Origin: Tissierellia bacterium
Lineage (GTDB): Bacteria; Bacillota; Clostridia; Tissierellales; Sedimentibacteraceae
Reading direction: 5' to 3'
Assembly (NCBI GenBank): GCA_028709465.1
Contig: JAQVWY010000007.1
Span: forward strand, 1 to 52,080
Length of the DNA stretch: 52,080 bases
A program made the position numbers and the translations under genes. Every line of letters starts with the position of its first letter. Position 1 is the first letter of the stretch. Of this stretch, positions 8,347 to 17,179 are shown piece after piece. The notes under the pieces were generated by a model. It searched no databases and was not told where the DNA came from. It was given only the letters and a program-made list of their open reading frames with translations.

Positions 8347-8682
8347 GGTGTTAGATTTACCCCTTATACAACAGTTTCAACGGAAAATGATGTTATAATT
8401 AATAAATTAGATATGAATAATTTATTTGAAGATGAAAATTTATGGTGATATTATGATGGCATTGGATATGAAATAAAGTTAACACCAAGTGAATATTATG
8501 AAAAGTTCATTTATTCTGAAGATTACAATAATGGTGCTGAAATAGGATACAATAAAGTGTTATGTAGTTGTAATGTAGTTGAAAACCAATTTGAGGTATA
8601 TGAGAATGAAATTGTTGTTGAATACTATATACCAGAAATTAATTATGAGTATCATGGCCTTGATTGGCAAAGTATTAGATAG
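8347..8682 (+). pseudogene. Decayed protein-coding fragment with an in-frame stop
   Basis: A single frame reads RFTPYTTVSTENDVIINKLD and further, meets TGA at 8446-8448, and continues as YYDGIGYEIKLTPSEYYEKF to a TAG at 8680-8682. The codons look protein-like on both sides of the stop. No start codon with an RBS is present and I do not recognise the family. It is probably the tail of a lost gene. Readthrough at TGG-TGA is much less likely. Confidence 0.4.
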
Positions 8683-8779
8683 TGTTTGAATAATTTGAAG
8701 GTAATTGGAAATCGATTGGAATAATTCATAATCAATGGACTATATAACTCACTGATAAATTAATATAAAAGTATATATG

Positions 8780-8812
8780 TGGAGGGCATTAGCCCTCCAT
8801 AATTGTTTATTT
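8780..8812 (+). terminator. Intrinsic terminator
   Basis: GGAGGGC (8781-8787) and GCCCTCC (8792-8798) form a strong GC stem with a 4-nt loop, followed by TAATTGTTTATTTA. The downstream gene has its own promoter start at 8815. Confidence 0.65.
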
Positions 8813-8814
8813 AC

Positions 8815-8844
8815 TTGACAAATCTATAAGTTTGATTATAGAAT
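8815..8844 (+). promoter_or_regulatory. Probable promoter for the DNA glycosylase gene
   Basis: TTGACA at 8815-8820 and TAGAAT at 8839-8844, with an 18-nt spacer. The gene begins at 8888. Confidence 0.5.
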
Positions 8845-8887
8845 TATTTAAAATATAATAACTAATAATTTTCGAAAGTGGAAGCAT

Positions 8888-9496
8888 ATGAATTATTATA
8901 AATATACCAATGAAGAAATTGAATATTTAAAAAACAGGGATCCTATATTAGGTACAGAGATAGATAAAATAGGCATGATAGAAAGAGAAATTGAACCAGA
9001 TATTTTTTCTGCACTTATTTCAAGTATAATAAGTCAACAAATATCCACCAAAGCAGCTGTTACGGTAAAGAAAAGATTTGTTAAATTGATTGGATCTATA
9101 ACCCAGGAAAATATTGAAAAGGCAGATGTTAAATTAATGCAGGAATGTGGTATGTCTTTTAGAAAAGCGAGTTATATAAAAGATATAGCCAAAGCAGCTG
9201 TAAATGGTATCATAGATTTTCCAAATCTTAAAAAGTTAACAGATGAGGAAGTAATCAAAGAGTTGACGCAACTAAAAGGTGTGGGAGTATGGACGGTTGA
9301 GATGTTACTTTTACATTCTTTACAAAGACCAAATATACTTAGCTATAAGGATTTAGGAATTCGCAGGGGTATTATTAAATTATATGAGTTAGATGGATTG
9401 ACAGAAAAGGAATTTGAGTTATACAGAGACAGATATTCTCCTTATTGTACCGTTGCATCATTATATCTGTGGAAGATATCATCTGTTGATTATTAA
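8888..9496 (+). CDS. DNA-3-methyladenine glycosylase, AlkA-like (HhH-GPD)
   Basis: Base-excision repair enzyme that removes alkylated purines from DNA. The 202-residue protein consists of the HhH-GPD fold: ALISSIISQQISTKAA at residues 42-57, the helix-hairpin-helix LKGVGVWTVEMLLLHS (129-144), and the catalytic aspartate in YKDLGIRRG (Asp155). It lacks the N-terminal domain of E. coli AlkA and the C-terminal four-cysteine cluster of endonuclease III, so it matches the short AlkA-type glycosylases. It stands alone between a terminator and a TetR gene. Confidence 0.82.
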   Translation: MNYYKYTNEEIEYLKNRDPILGTEIDKIGMIEREIEPDIFSALISSIISQQISTKAAVTVKKRFVKLIGSITQENIEKADVKLMQECGMSFRKASYIKDIAKAAVNGIIDFPNLKKLTDEEVIKELTQLKGVGVWTVEMLLLHSLQRPNILSYKDLGIRRGIIKLYELDGLTEKEFELYRDRYSPYCTVASLYLWKISSVDY

Positions 9497-9536
9497 TGGA
9501 ATAATTTTCTTTAATAATTTTAAATTTGATGATAAA

Positions 9537-9567
9537 ATAGATATATGAAACAGATATCTATATTTTT
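9537..9567. promoter_or_regulatory. Inverted repeat upstream of the TetR gene
   Basis: ATAGATAT (9537-9544) and ATATCTAT (9554-9561) are exact inverted repeats 9 nt apart, followed by ATTTTTG. It could be a weak terminator for the glycosylase gene or an operator for the regulator starting at 9592. The sequence alone does not decide. Confidence 0.35.
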
Positions 9568-9591
9568 GATTTATTTGAAGGGATTGATAAC

Positions 9592-10125
9592 ATGTCTGAT
9601 TCACAAATAACAAAGAAAGCATTAGCATATTCTATGAAAAAATTAATGGAAGAACATCCAATGAAAAAAATAAGTATAAGTGACATAGTAGAAGGATGCA
9701 ATATGAACAGACAAAGCTTTTATTATCATTTCAAAGATAAATATGATTTAGTAAATTGGATTTTTAATACTGAATTAATTGCTTCTATTAAAGACTTTTC
9801 CATGGAGAACTTCCAATTACTAGAGAAAACTTGCGAATATTTTTATGAAAATAAAGGATTTTATAAAAATGCTTTTGAGGTAACAGGTCAAAATTCATTT
9901 TCTGAATATTTTACAGACACTATACATAACATTTTAAAAGTGCAATTAAGTGAAATATTTAAGAATAAAAAAGATGTTTACTTTTACGCCACTTTTTATG
10001 CTGATGCTATCCGTGTCTCTATTTCAAGGTGGCTTATGGAAGGTGCTGAAATCCCCCCTGATGTTTTTGTAAAATTATTAAAAAATGCCATTGAGGGTTT
10101 TGCTACTTATTTAATTGAAGATTAA
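9592..10125 (+). CDS. TetR/AcrR family transcriptional regulator (DhaS-like C-terminal domain)
   Basis: A 177-residue regulator. The N-terminal helix-turn-helix is clear: KKISISDIVEGCNMNRQSFY, then YHFKDKYDLVNWIF (residues 25-60), the TetR signature. The C-terminal domain resembles the DhaS/SczA-like TetR_C type (VKLLKNAIEGFATYLIED). Its 3' end overlaps by 4 bp the 3' end of the convergent pseudo-radical-SAM gene. The region between the two radical SAM genes carries TGTCTAA-type inverted repeats, which makes this protein the best candidate repressor of both. The ligand is unknown. Confidence 0.82.
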   Translation: MSDSQITKKALAYSMKKLMEEHPMKKISISDIVEGCNMNRQSFYYHFKDKYDLVNWIFNTELIASIKDFSMENFQLLEKTCEYFYENKGFYKNAFEVTGQNSFSEYFTDTIHNILKVQLSEIFKNKKDVYFYATFYADAIRVSISRWLMEGAEIPPDVFVKLLKNAIEGFATYLIED

Positions 10126-11159
10126 GATATAATATTTAAAATTTCCTCAAAAGAACTTGTTCGTATATTATACTTCGTATTGTTTTCAAGGTTAGATAAA
10201 CTTATTTGCCCAATTGTATCAATGCTTATAAAGTGTGATTTTTTAGGAATTTCTGAAATTATATTACCAATTCTATTTAAATCTCCATAAAGATCTATTA
10301 TAAAAGCAGGTGAATTAGTTTTAAATCTCGATTTGTAAATATAATCATATATGTTTTTAAAAATTTCTTTGCTGCAGGCAGGTTTTTGTATCATCATTAC
10401 AAAATTTGCATTCATAGAAAGGAGTTTTTTTGAAATTTTTTCATCTTCTGTGATAAATGAAAAATTATCATTATTGTAATAATAACATCCTCCGTATAGG
10501 CATTTTTCTTTTCTTAAATAACTTATGCTATTTTGCAGCTCATCTTCAACTGTTTCATCTATTATTATAAAAAAACACAAATTAGTAATACCACTTATAC
10601 TAAATATTAATTTTTCAGTAATAATTCTAGGACTAATCACTACTGAAAACGCACAATCATTATTATTTTTTATAATTGGACATAAGTCGGCTAAAATATC
10701 ATTATAGTCAAGTAAAATAATATAACAGTAAATACCAACACTTTTTCCTTTTTCAATAACATTAGAAATTTCATCTATTGTTAAATGTTCTTCTTTTACT
10801 TTTCTAAAATCAAATACTATTGTCCAAGGTATTTTATAATTTAGTTCTTTTTCTTTTTCTCTAATTATATTTGCCCCATATGTAAAACTGTTATAACCAA
10901 TGTTGATGCCAAAATTAGCAATTATATCGTGACTTGTGTTTTTAACTATATCCTCAATTTTATCATAATAAAAACTTTGTTCATTAATAAGAATTTCATG
11001 GACTATATCAAAAAAGGATTTTTGAAAACCACCGGAAGCAAAGTACTCTCCTAAATCAAGTAGGTTTCTTATACCTCTTTTAGGATTGTCTGCAATGTAG
11101 CGAATTCCATTTTTTACTGCCAATTCAATTATTGTGTGCATAAACTTATATTTTTCCAT
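10122..11159 (-). CDS. Radical-SAM-like protein lacking the iron-sulfur cysteines (probable pseudoenzyme)
   Basis: A 345-residue protein that aligns by eye with the N-terminal two thirds of the divergent radical SAM protein at 11381. Shared blocks are DNP..(G/N)I..LLD..(E/K)(Y/F) near residues 24-40, IPW at 110-112 in both, a lysine-rich helix (EKGKSVG against QQGKKLG) and NDCAF at 167-171. Where the enzyme has C-x3-C-x2-C and, later, the GGE motif, this protein has a gap of about 17 residues and LLDYND, so it cannot hold the usual 4Fe-4S cluster. The frame is intact and the RBS (GGAG, 7 nt) is good, which argues for selection. It may be a partner or substrate-binding subunit; that is inference. 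Confidence 0.6.
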   Translation of the reverse strand: MEKYKFMHTIIELAVKNGIRYIADNPKRGIRNLLDLGEYFASGGFQKSFFDIVHEILINEQSFYYDKIEDIVKNTSHDIIANFGINIGYNSFTYGANIIREKEKELNYKIPWTIVFDFRKVKEEHLTIDEISNVIEKGKSVGIYCYIILLDYNDILADLCPIIKNNNDCAFSVVISPRIITEKLIFSISGITNLCFFIIIDETVEDELQNSISYLRKEKCLYGGCYYYNNDNFSFITEDEKISKKLLSMNANFVMMIQKPACSKEIFKNIYDYIYKSRFKTNSPAFIIDLYGDLNRIGNIISEIPKKSHFISIDTIGQISLSNLENNTKYNIRTSSFEEILNIIS

Positions 11160-11228
11160 TATGCATCTCCTATATTAATTCTGTTTAGTCTTCCATCTTA
11201 TAATATATTTATATCGGTATTAACAAAA

Positions 11229-11309
11229 TAGACAAATTAAATATATGTCTTAATTTTAGTCGTTTTTATCAAATTGTCTAAATTTAAGACATATAAATGT
11301 ATTGTCTAA
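11229..11309. promoter_or_regulatory. Cluster of TGTCTAA-type inverted repeats between divergent genes
   Basis: A near-perfect 17-nt palindrome TGTCTAAATTTAAGACA lies at 11275-11291. Further half sites are TAGACA (11229-11234), TGTCTTAA (11246-11253) and TGTCTAA (11303-11309). They form inverted and direct pairs in the 221-bp space between two divergent genes, where both promoters must lie. This layout suits cooperative binding by a TetR-type dimer such as the one encoded at 9592. Confidence 0.5.
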
Positions 11310-11380
11310 TGTAAAATTAGAATTTCGTCATATAATAATATTAAAAGGAAACTGTTAAATATATAAAGGGGGCTTTATTT

Positions 11381-12742
11381 ATGAGTGAAAAGACTTTATA
11401 TGAAAATTTACAGTCTTTTGGATTGAAAAAAGTTTTTGATTATTTAGATTCCAATCCTGAAACTAATATTCCAAAATTACTGGATTGGATAAAAAAATTT
11501 GATAAGAACGGTGTCGTAGAAAAACAAATGAATGTTATTGAACCTGTTTTAAAAGACAAGAACAGTAACTGGCATAAACTTGCTAAGAGTTTGTATACAG
11601 ATATTGATTCTGGAGTACGAAGGACTTTATTTGAAAACTTCATTATTAATGCTACAATATTAGGAGGTAAACGGCAAAGAAAAGCGAGAGAAGAAAATGG
11701 ATGCAACATTCCTTGGGCAATATTAATGGATCCAACTTCTGCTTGTAATTTACAATGTACAGGATGTTGGGCAGCTGATTATGGAAACAAGATGAATATG
11801 GATTATGATACTTTAGATAGCATTATACAACAGGGCAAGAAATTGGGAACATATATGTATATTTATTCTGGTGGCGAGCCATTAGTTCGCAAAGATGACA
11901 TTATTAAACTTTGTAAAAAACATAATGATTGCGCATTTTTGGCATTTACTAATGGCACCCTTATAGATGAGAAGTTTGCAGATGAATTGCTTTGTGTTAA
12001 AAATTTTGTACCAGCAATAAGTGTTGAAGGCTTTCAGGAGGCTACAGACTTTAGGAGAGGTGCGGGTACTTATAAAGCAGTAACTAATGCTATGGAGATT
12101 CTCAAGAATAAGAAACTTCCATTTGGTATTTCTTGTTGTTATACAAGTCATAATACTGAAGTGATAGGCAGCGAAGAATATTTTGATGATATGATTGATA
12201 AAGGGGCTAAATTTGCATGGTTTTTTACGTATATGCCAGTGGGAAATGATGCAGCACCAGAACTTTTAGCTACGGCAAAGCAACGAAAGTTTATGTATCA
12301 TCAAATAAGAGATTTCAGAAGCACAAAGCCAATATTTACAATGGATTTTTGGAATGATGGTGAGTATGTAAATGGTTGTATAGCAGGCGGAAGAAATTAT
12401 CTTCATATTAATGCTAATGGAGATATAGAACCATGTGCTTTCATACATTATTCAGATTCAAATATTCATGAAAAAACATTGTTAGAAGCATATAAGAGTA
12501 ATTTATTTATGCAATACAAAGAACATCAGCCATTTAATGCAAATCATTTAAGACCATGTCCGCTATTGGATAACCCTGGAAAACTAACTAAAATGGTTGA
12601 AAAATCTGGTGCTAAATCTACAGATATGAATAATCCTGAAGATGTTCATAATTTAAGTGCAAAATGTTTGGATGCTGCAAAGAATTGGGCTCCTGTTGCA
12701 GATGATTTATGGGAGAAATCTAGAAAGATAAAGGTTGAATAA
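11381..12742 (+). CDS. Radical SAM protein with a SPASM-like C-terminus
   Basis: A 453-residue radical S-adenosylmethionine enzyme. It opens with a helical region of about 110 residues, then IPWAILMDPTSACNLQCTGC, which holds the 4Fe-4S cysteines (Cys122, 126, 129). YSGGEPLVR near residue 160 is the GGE motif that binds the SAM amino group. Cysteines in the last third (GCIAGG, EPCAF, RPCPLLD, AKCLD) suggest SPASM-type auxiliary clusters, as in enzymes that modify peptides or proteins. The substrate is unknown and no precursor peptide gene was seen beside it. RBS AAAGGGGG. It is divergent from its cluster-less relative. Confidence 0.85.
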   Translation: MSEKTLYENLQSFGLKKVFDYLDSNPETNIPKLLDWIKKFDKNGVVEKQMNVIEPVLKDKNSNWHKLAKSLYTDIDSGVRRTLFENFIINATILGGKRQRKAREENGCNIPWAILMDPTSACNLQCTGCWAADYGNKMNMDYDTLDSIIQQGKKLGTYMYIYSGGEPLVRKDDIIKLCKKHNDCAFLAFTNGTLIDEKFADELLCVKNFVPAISVEGFQEATDFRRGAGTYKAVTNAMEILKNKKLPFGISCCYTSHNTEVIGSEEYFDDMIDKGAKFAWFFTYMPVGNDAAPELLATAKQRKFMYHQIRDFRSTKPIFTMDFWNDGEYVNGCIAGGRNYLHINANGDIEPCAFIHYSDSNIHEKTLLEAYKSNLFMQYKEHQPFNANHLRPCPLLDNPGKLTKMVEKSGAKSTDMNNPEDVHNLSAKCLDAAKNWAPVADDLWEKSRKIKVE

Positions 12743-12804
12743 GCCCAAAAATTAGCAGCAATAAAATAGCAATAACCCATATGGAGATATTTTGAATACA
12801 ACTA

Positions 12805-12851
12805 AAAGCTTTTGGAAATGATAAATTTATACATTTCTAAAGGCTTTTTTT
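12805..12851 (+). terminator. Intrinsic terminator after the radical SAM gene
   Basis: Arms 12805-12820 and 12832-12847 pair over 16 bp with two G-T wobbles, followed by a run of T. Confidence 0.75.
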
Positions 12852-12942
12852 ACAATAATAATGTATATATAGTTCATAGTTAATAAAATGGCAGATATAC
12901 AGATTATAAATGTTAATGATAATAAAAAGAAAGAGTGTTTTA

Positions 12943-15390
12943 ATGATTAAACAATTATATGAGTATAATCAAAAAAGAAATTTTGAAAAAACCTTAGAAC
13001 CAAAAGGTAAAACAGAAAATATCGAAGAAAATTTGAGATTTGTTGTTCAACATCATTCAGCTCGCAGTAATCACTATGATTTTCGTTTGGAATGGAGGGG
13101 GGTTCTTTTGAGCTGGGCGGTACCTAAAGGTCCTTCTTATAGTACTTATGAAAAGAGACTAGCAGTACAGGTAGAGAATCACCCATTGGAATATAGGAAT
13201 TTTGAGGGTACAATTCCCAAAGGCGAATATGGTGGCGGAGTAGTCATGCTTTGGGATGAAGGATATTGGGAACCTTATGGTAATGTTGAAGAAGGAATTA
13301 GTGAAGGAGTACTAAAATTTATTTTGAAAGGAAGGCGACTAAAGGGAAAGTGGGCTTTAGTTAGATTGAAATTTAAAAAAGGTGAGAGCGATAAAAATAA
13401 TTGGCTTTTACTTAAGGAGAAAGACGAATATGCAAATACCATAGACAAAATATCTGAATTTAGTACTAGTATAAGGACTGGACGAACTATGACAGAAATC
13501 GAAACTGGGCAAGATGAAAAAATTATAAAAAATCCTTTCAACAGTACCAGCGTACAACTTGCTAAATTAGTTAAAAATGTTCCTGAAAGCGATGATTGGT
13601 TATATGAATTAAAATATGATGGTTACAGGATATTAGCATTTGTAGAAGGTAATAGCATAAGGCTCATAACAAGGAACAGTAATGATTATACAAAAAACTT
13701 TCAGTCAATTGCTTCTTCTCTTATTGATTGGGCTCAAGGAAGAGCTATGATTTTAGACGGAGAAATGGTTATTACAGACTCATCGGGAAAGACTGATTTC
13801 CAGGCAATGCAAAATTATATGAAAAATCATAGAGTTAAGAATCTTACTTATATTATTTTTGATCTTTTAGCGCTAGATGGGGAGGACCTTCGAGGACGTC
13901 CTTTAATTGATAGGAAAAAAAATCTTGAAACTTTAATGAAAAATGCTCCAAAAAACTTATTCTTTAGCAGTTATGTCAAAGGGGATGGAAAAGAAAGTTT
14001 TGCAGCAGCTTGTGAGGCAAATATGGAAGGTATTGTAGGCAAAAAAGCTAATTCAATTTATAGCGGAACAAGGAATGGTGATTGGATAAAATTAAAATGT
14101 GATAAAAGGCAGGAGTTTGTAATTGGAGGATATACTCTTTCTGACAAAAAAGTAAGGGGTGTAAGTTCCCTTCTCCTTGGTGTATATGAGGGTGGTGAAT
14201 TAGTATACGCTGGTCGTGCAGGAACTGGCATAAGCGATAGAGATATGAAAATATTAGAAAATGAATTTGAAAATCTAAAGAGAATGGAATCACCTTTTAA
14301 AATAACGCCTAAGTCTAAACCTAATGAAAAGATAACATGGCTTGAACCTGAGTTGGCTGCTGAAATTAAATTTGGAGAATGGACCAAAGACAATCTGTTA
14401 AGACAAGCAAGCTTCAAAGGATTACGAAAGGACAAAGATCCTATGGATATAAAAAGGGAAAATACTGAGGATAATGAACTGCTTCAATCAGCTAATATAG
14501 AGGAGGAAGAATCAGCAAAAGTTAATAAAGGAGGTAACCTTATTATTGAAGGAATAAAGATTACTAATCCACACAAGGTGATATTTGATGAACCTAAAAT
14601 TACAAAAGAAGATGTGGTTCATTATTATTCCAAGGCATCAGAACGCATGCTTCCCTATATGAGGCGAAGAATCCTAAGCATTGTTCGTTGTCCTAAAGGG
14701 GTATCACAAACGTGCTTTTATAAGAAACACCCAGGTTCAGGAAGCAAAGGCATTGTTGCAATGCCTATTTCTAAAGGAAGTGAAGAAACGGAAGAATATT
14801 TCTATATTGAAAATAGATCTGGATTAATATATGAAGCACAGATGGGAACACTGGAATTTCACACTTGGGGAAGCTGTGTTGACAATCTTGAAATGCCTGA
14901 TCTCATGGTATTTGATTTGGATCCTGATGAAGGAATGGATATAGGCAGGGTGCGCCAAGGTGTAGAAGATATTAAAAGTATACTCGATGAGCTTTCACTA
15001 AATTCATATCTTAAAACCAGTGGTGGTAAAGGATATCATGTTGTCGTCCCCTTAAATCCTTCAGTAACTTGGAGTATATTTCATGATTTTGCAAAGCGTA
15101 TTGCTGAAGTTATGGAGCAAAAATGGCCTGATCGCTACACAAGCAATGTAAGAAAGGCGAAACGTACAGATAAGATATTTATCGACTGGATTCGAAACGC
15201 AAGGGGAGCAACAAGTATTGCTCCATATTCCCTGAGAGCTAGAAAGGGAGCTAAAGTGTCTATGCCTATAGCTTGGAATGAACTTTATACTGTTGCCCCT
15301 GACGGAATTAATATAGAGGATGCACTTTTAAGGATTGCTGGAAATGACCCTTGGAAAGACTTTTTTCAAAATAGCCAAATGCTTAAATAA
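12943..15390 (+). CDS. ligD: ATP-dependent DNA ligase D (3'-phosphoesterase, ligase and polymerase domains)
   Basis: Multi-domain enzyme of bacterial non-homologous end joining. The 815-residue protein carries three domains in the order PE-LIG-POL. The phosphoesterase (about residues 20-150) has VVQHHSARSNHYDFRLEWRG and EGTIPKGEYGGG. The ligase (about 190-500) has the nucleotidyl lysine in YELKYDGYR (Lys224), followed by the OB fold. The primase-type polymerase (about 540-800) has the catalytic pair FDLDPD (Asp658 and Asp660) and SGGKGYHVVVPL. This order matches Pseudomonas LigD; Bacillus LigD lacks the active PE domain. ATG 12943 is preferred to 12910 because AAAGAG precedes it at a suitable distance. 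ku lies downstream after one small gene. Confidence 0.92.
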   Translation: MIKQLYEYNQKRNFEKTLEPKGKTENIEENLRFVVQHHSARSNHYDFRLEWRGVLLSWAVPKGPSYSTYEKRLAVQVENHPLEYRNFEGTIPKGEYGGGVVMLWDEGYWEPYGNVEEGISEGVLKFILKGRRLKGKWALVRLKFKKGESDKNNWLLLKEKDEYANTIDKISEFSTSIRTGRTMTEIETGQDEKIIKNPFNSTSVQLAKLVKNVPESDDWLYELKYDGYRILAFVEGNSIRLITRNSNDYTKNFQSIASSLIDWAQGRAMILDGEMVITDSSGKTDFQAMQNYMKNHRVKNLTYIIFDLLALDGEDLRGRPLIDRKKNLETLMKNAPKNLFFSSYVKGDGKESFAAACEANMEGIVGKKANSIYSGTRNGDWIKLKCDKRQEFVIGGYTLSDKKVRGVSSLLLGVYEGGELVYAGRAGTGISDRDMKILENEFENLKRMESPFKITPKSKPNEKITWLEPELAAEIKFGEWTKDNLLRQASFKGLRKDKDPMDIKRENTEDNELLQSANIEEEESAKVNKGGNLIIEGIKITNPHKVIFDEPKITKEDVVHYYSKASERMLPYMRRRILSIVRCPKGVSQTCFYKKHPGSGSKGIVAMPISKGSEETEEYFYIENRSGLIYEAQMGTLEFHTWGSCVDNLEMPDLMVFDLDPDEGMDIGRVRQGVEDIKSILDELSLNSYLKTSGGKGYHVVVPLNPSVTWSIFHDFAKRIAEVMEQKWPDRYTSNVRKAKRTDKIFIDWIRNARGATSIAPYSLRARKGAKVSMPIAWNELYTVAPDGINIEDALLRIAGNDPWKDFFQNSQMLK

Positions 15391-15484
15391 TACTTACAAT
15401 TTATAATGCAGAACAATATATGATATGGTGAATATATATAATTATAGTGAATGCATATATAATTTGAAAGTGAGGTAATAATAA

Positions 15485-16099
15485 ATGAGTGATTTTTATA
15501 CAAATAATGAATTAGAAGCAATGCATAGAAGAAATAATCTAGCAATAAATGTGGAAGATGCAGTAATAGAAGAAATATTTCATGATAATAGATCAAGTTT
15601 TGTTACAATTTCATATGGGGTGTTAGGTGATTTTAGTGTGATTAATATGGAACTTGTTACATTGGTAGTTGATAGAAATACAATTATAAGAAATAGAAGA
15701 GGACGAAGAATTAACGTTAGGGATTTAAGAGTAGGAAATGTTGTAGATGCAAGCTTTTCAGCTGCAATGACTAGAAGTATACCTCCTCAATCAAGAGCTT
15801 TTATAATAACGGTAGTAAGAGAATACGTAAATCCTTTACCTGTTTTTCCTAATATAGTAGAGGACAGGATTATGGAAATTGATAGAAATAATAATTTCCT
15901 TATAACAGGTAATCCAAATGACATGATGAGCCAAATGCGTTTTGTAGTAGATGACATGACAGATATTTTTGACAGAAGAGGAAATCGGATAAGATTAAGG
16001 GATTTAAGACCTGGTCAGATGGTTAGGATTGAGCATGCAGATTTTATGACAATGAGTATTCCACCTCAAACAACGGCTTTTATAATCGAGGTTATATAG
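15485..16099 (+). CDS. Uncharacterised two-repeat protein in the NHEJ cluster
   Basis: A 204-residue soluble protein built from two similar halves. Each half ends in an acidic-basic strand pair and a shared tail: NRRGRRINVRDLRVGNVVDA then SIPPQSRAFIITV in the first, DRRGNRIRLRDLRPGQMVRI then SIPPQTTAFIIEV in the second. The pattern of short beta strands with a central R-D-L-R-x-G turn suggests an OB-like or DUF5666-like barrel, so nucleic-acid or polyanion binding is possible but unproven. It has no cysteines, signal peptide or membrane segment. It sits between ligD and ku, all on one strand, with gaps of 94 and 143 nt. RBS GTGAGGT. Confidence 0.6.
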   Translation: MSDFYTNNELEAMHRRNNLAINVEDAVIEEIFHDNRSSFVTISYGVLGDFSVINMELVTLVVDRNTIIRNRRGRRINVRDLRVGNVVDASFSAAMTRSIPPQSRAFIITVVREYVNPLPVFPNIVEDRIMEIDRNNNFLITGNPNDMMSQMRFVVDDMTDIFDRRGNRIRLRDLRPGQMVRIEHADFMTMSIPPQTTAFIIEVI

Positions 16100-16242
16100 A
16101 AAATAGTAATTAGGAGTAAGGAGTCTATATTCTTGATTTTTTAAATAATTAAAAATAAAGTTAGATACTAAACATTAATTTGTATAATAAGCTGAAAATA
16201 TTCTAATAATAGCGTTATATAAAACAATATGGAGGTTAGAAT

Positions 16243-17052
16243 ATGGCAGCTGCACATAAGGGAGCAATTTCATTTGGTCTTGTCCACATTCCAATTTCAC
16301 TTTATACAGCAACTCAAGATAATGATATAAGTTTTAATCAATTGCATAAAGATGATAGTTCTCGTATTCGTTATAAAAAGGTTTGTGGGCACTGTGGTAA
16401 GGAAGTTACGACAAACGATATTGTAAAAGGTTTTGAATATGAAGATGATAAATATGTTATTATGACCAATGATGATTTTGAAAAAATAAAAACAGAAAAA
16501 GATAAAACTATACAAATTTTACATTTTGCAAATCTAAGTCAAATTAGTCCCATTTACTATGATAAAACCTATCACGCTGTTCCAGAGGCAGGGGGTGAAA
16601 AGGCATTTGAACTGCTTAGGACAGCAATGATGCAGGAACAGAAAATAGCAATAGGTAAAACTGTAATGGGTAACAAAGAAACTTTACTAGCAATAATTCC
16701 CCGTGAAGAAGGTATTTTGGTGGAAAAAATGTTTTATGCGGATGATATTAAGGATATTCCAAAAACCTATTTAAAAACTGATGTAGTAGAAGAAGAATTG
16801 AAGATGGCAAAAACGCTTATTTCCTCAATGGATAGACCTTTTGATCCTTCTATGTATAAAGATGAGTACCAAGTAAGGCTAAAAAAAGTTATTGAAGAAA
16901 AAATCGCGGGAAAAGAAATAGTTTCAGCTTCAGCTGAAGAACCTAAAAATAATATAATAAGCCTTATGGATGCTCTTAAAGCCAGCATAGAACAAAATAA
17001 TCAAGTTGATGAAAAATCTAAACGAGGACGTAAGCCTAAAAAAGGTGCTTGA
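16243..17052 (+). CDS. ku: Ku protein, non-homologous end joining
   Basis: The 269-residue bacterial Ku forms a homodimeric ring on DNA ends and recruits LigD. The N-terminal MAAAHKGAISFGLVHIPISL is diagnostic. A CGHCGKEV motif near residue 50, FANLSQISPIYYDKTYHAVP, and PFDPSMYKDEYQVRLKKVIE are all typical. The C-terminus is short and basic (KSKRGRKPKKG), as in Ku proteins whose tail binds DNA and LigD. The RBS TGGAGG is well placed. With ligD upstream the two-component repair system is complete. Confidence 0.95.
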   Translation: MAAAHKGAISFGLVHIPISLYTATQDNDISFNQLHKDDSSRIRYKKVCGHCGKEVTTNDIVKGFEYEDDKYVIMTNDDFEKIKTEKDKTIQILHFANLSQISPIYYDKTYHAVPEAGGEKAFELLRTAMMQEQKIAIGKTVMGNKETLLAIIPREEGILVEKMFYADDIKDIPKTYLKTDVVEEELKMAKTLISSMDRPFDPSMYKDEYQVRLKKVIEEKIAGKEIVSASAEEPKNNIISLMDALKASIEQNNQVDEKSKRGRKPKKGA

Positions 17053-17103
17053 AAATTGTTATTAGTATATTTATAATTATAACAAAAAATTAATAAAAAT
17101 ATA

Positions 17104-17132
17104 TTGCATAATTCGTCTGCTGGTGATATTAT
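17104..17132 (+). promoter_or_regulatory. Promoter for ornithine carbamoyltransferase
   Basis: TTGCAT at 17104-17109, a 17-nt spacer, and TATTAT at 17127-17132. The gene starts at 17180. Confidence 0.55.
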
Positions 17133-17179
17133 ATATAATTATACAAATAGTTCTATAATTAATCATGGGAGGCGTTTTT

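Noticed and set aside
8446..8448. TGA read as selenocysteine or tryptophan
   Set aside because: No selenocysteine hairpin is obvious after it, the frame has no start, and other genes in the window use TGA as a normal stop (for example the GNAT gene ends in TGA).
13275..14435. Three minus-strand frames of 81-125 codons within ligD
   Set aside because: Lie opposite intact LigD domains and show no start signals or recognisable motifs.
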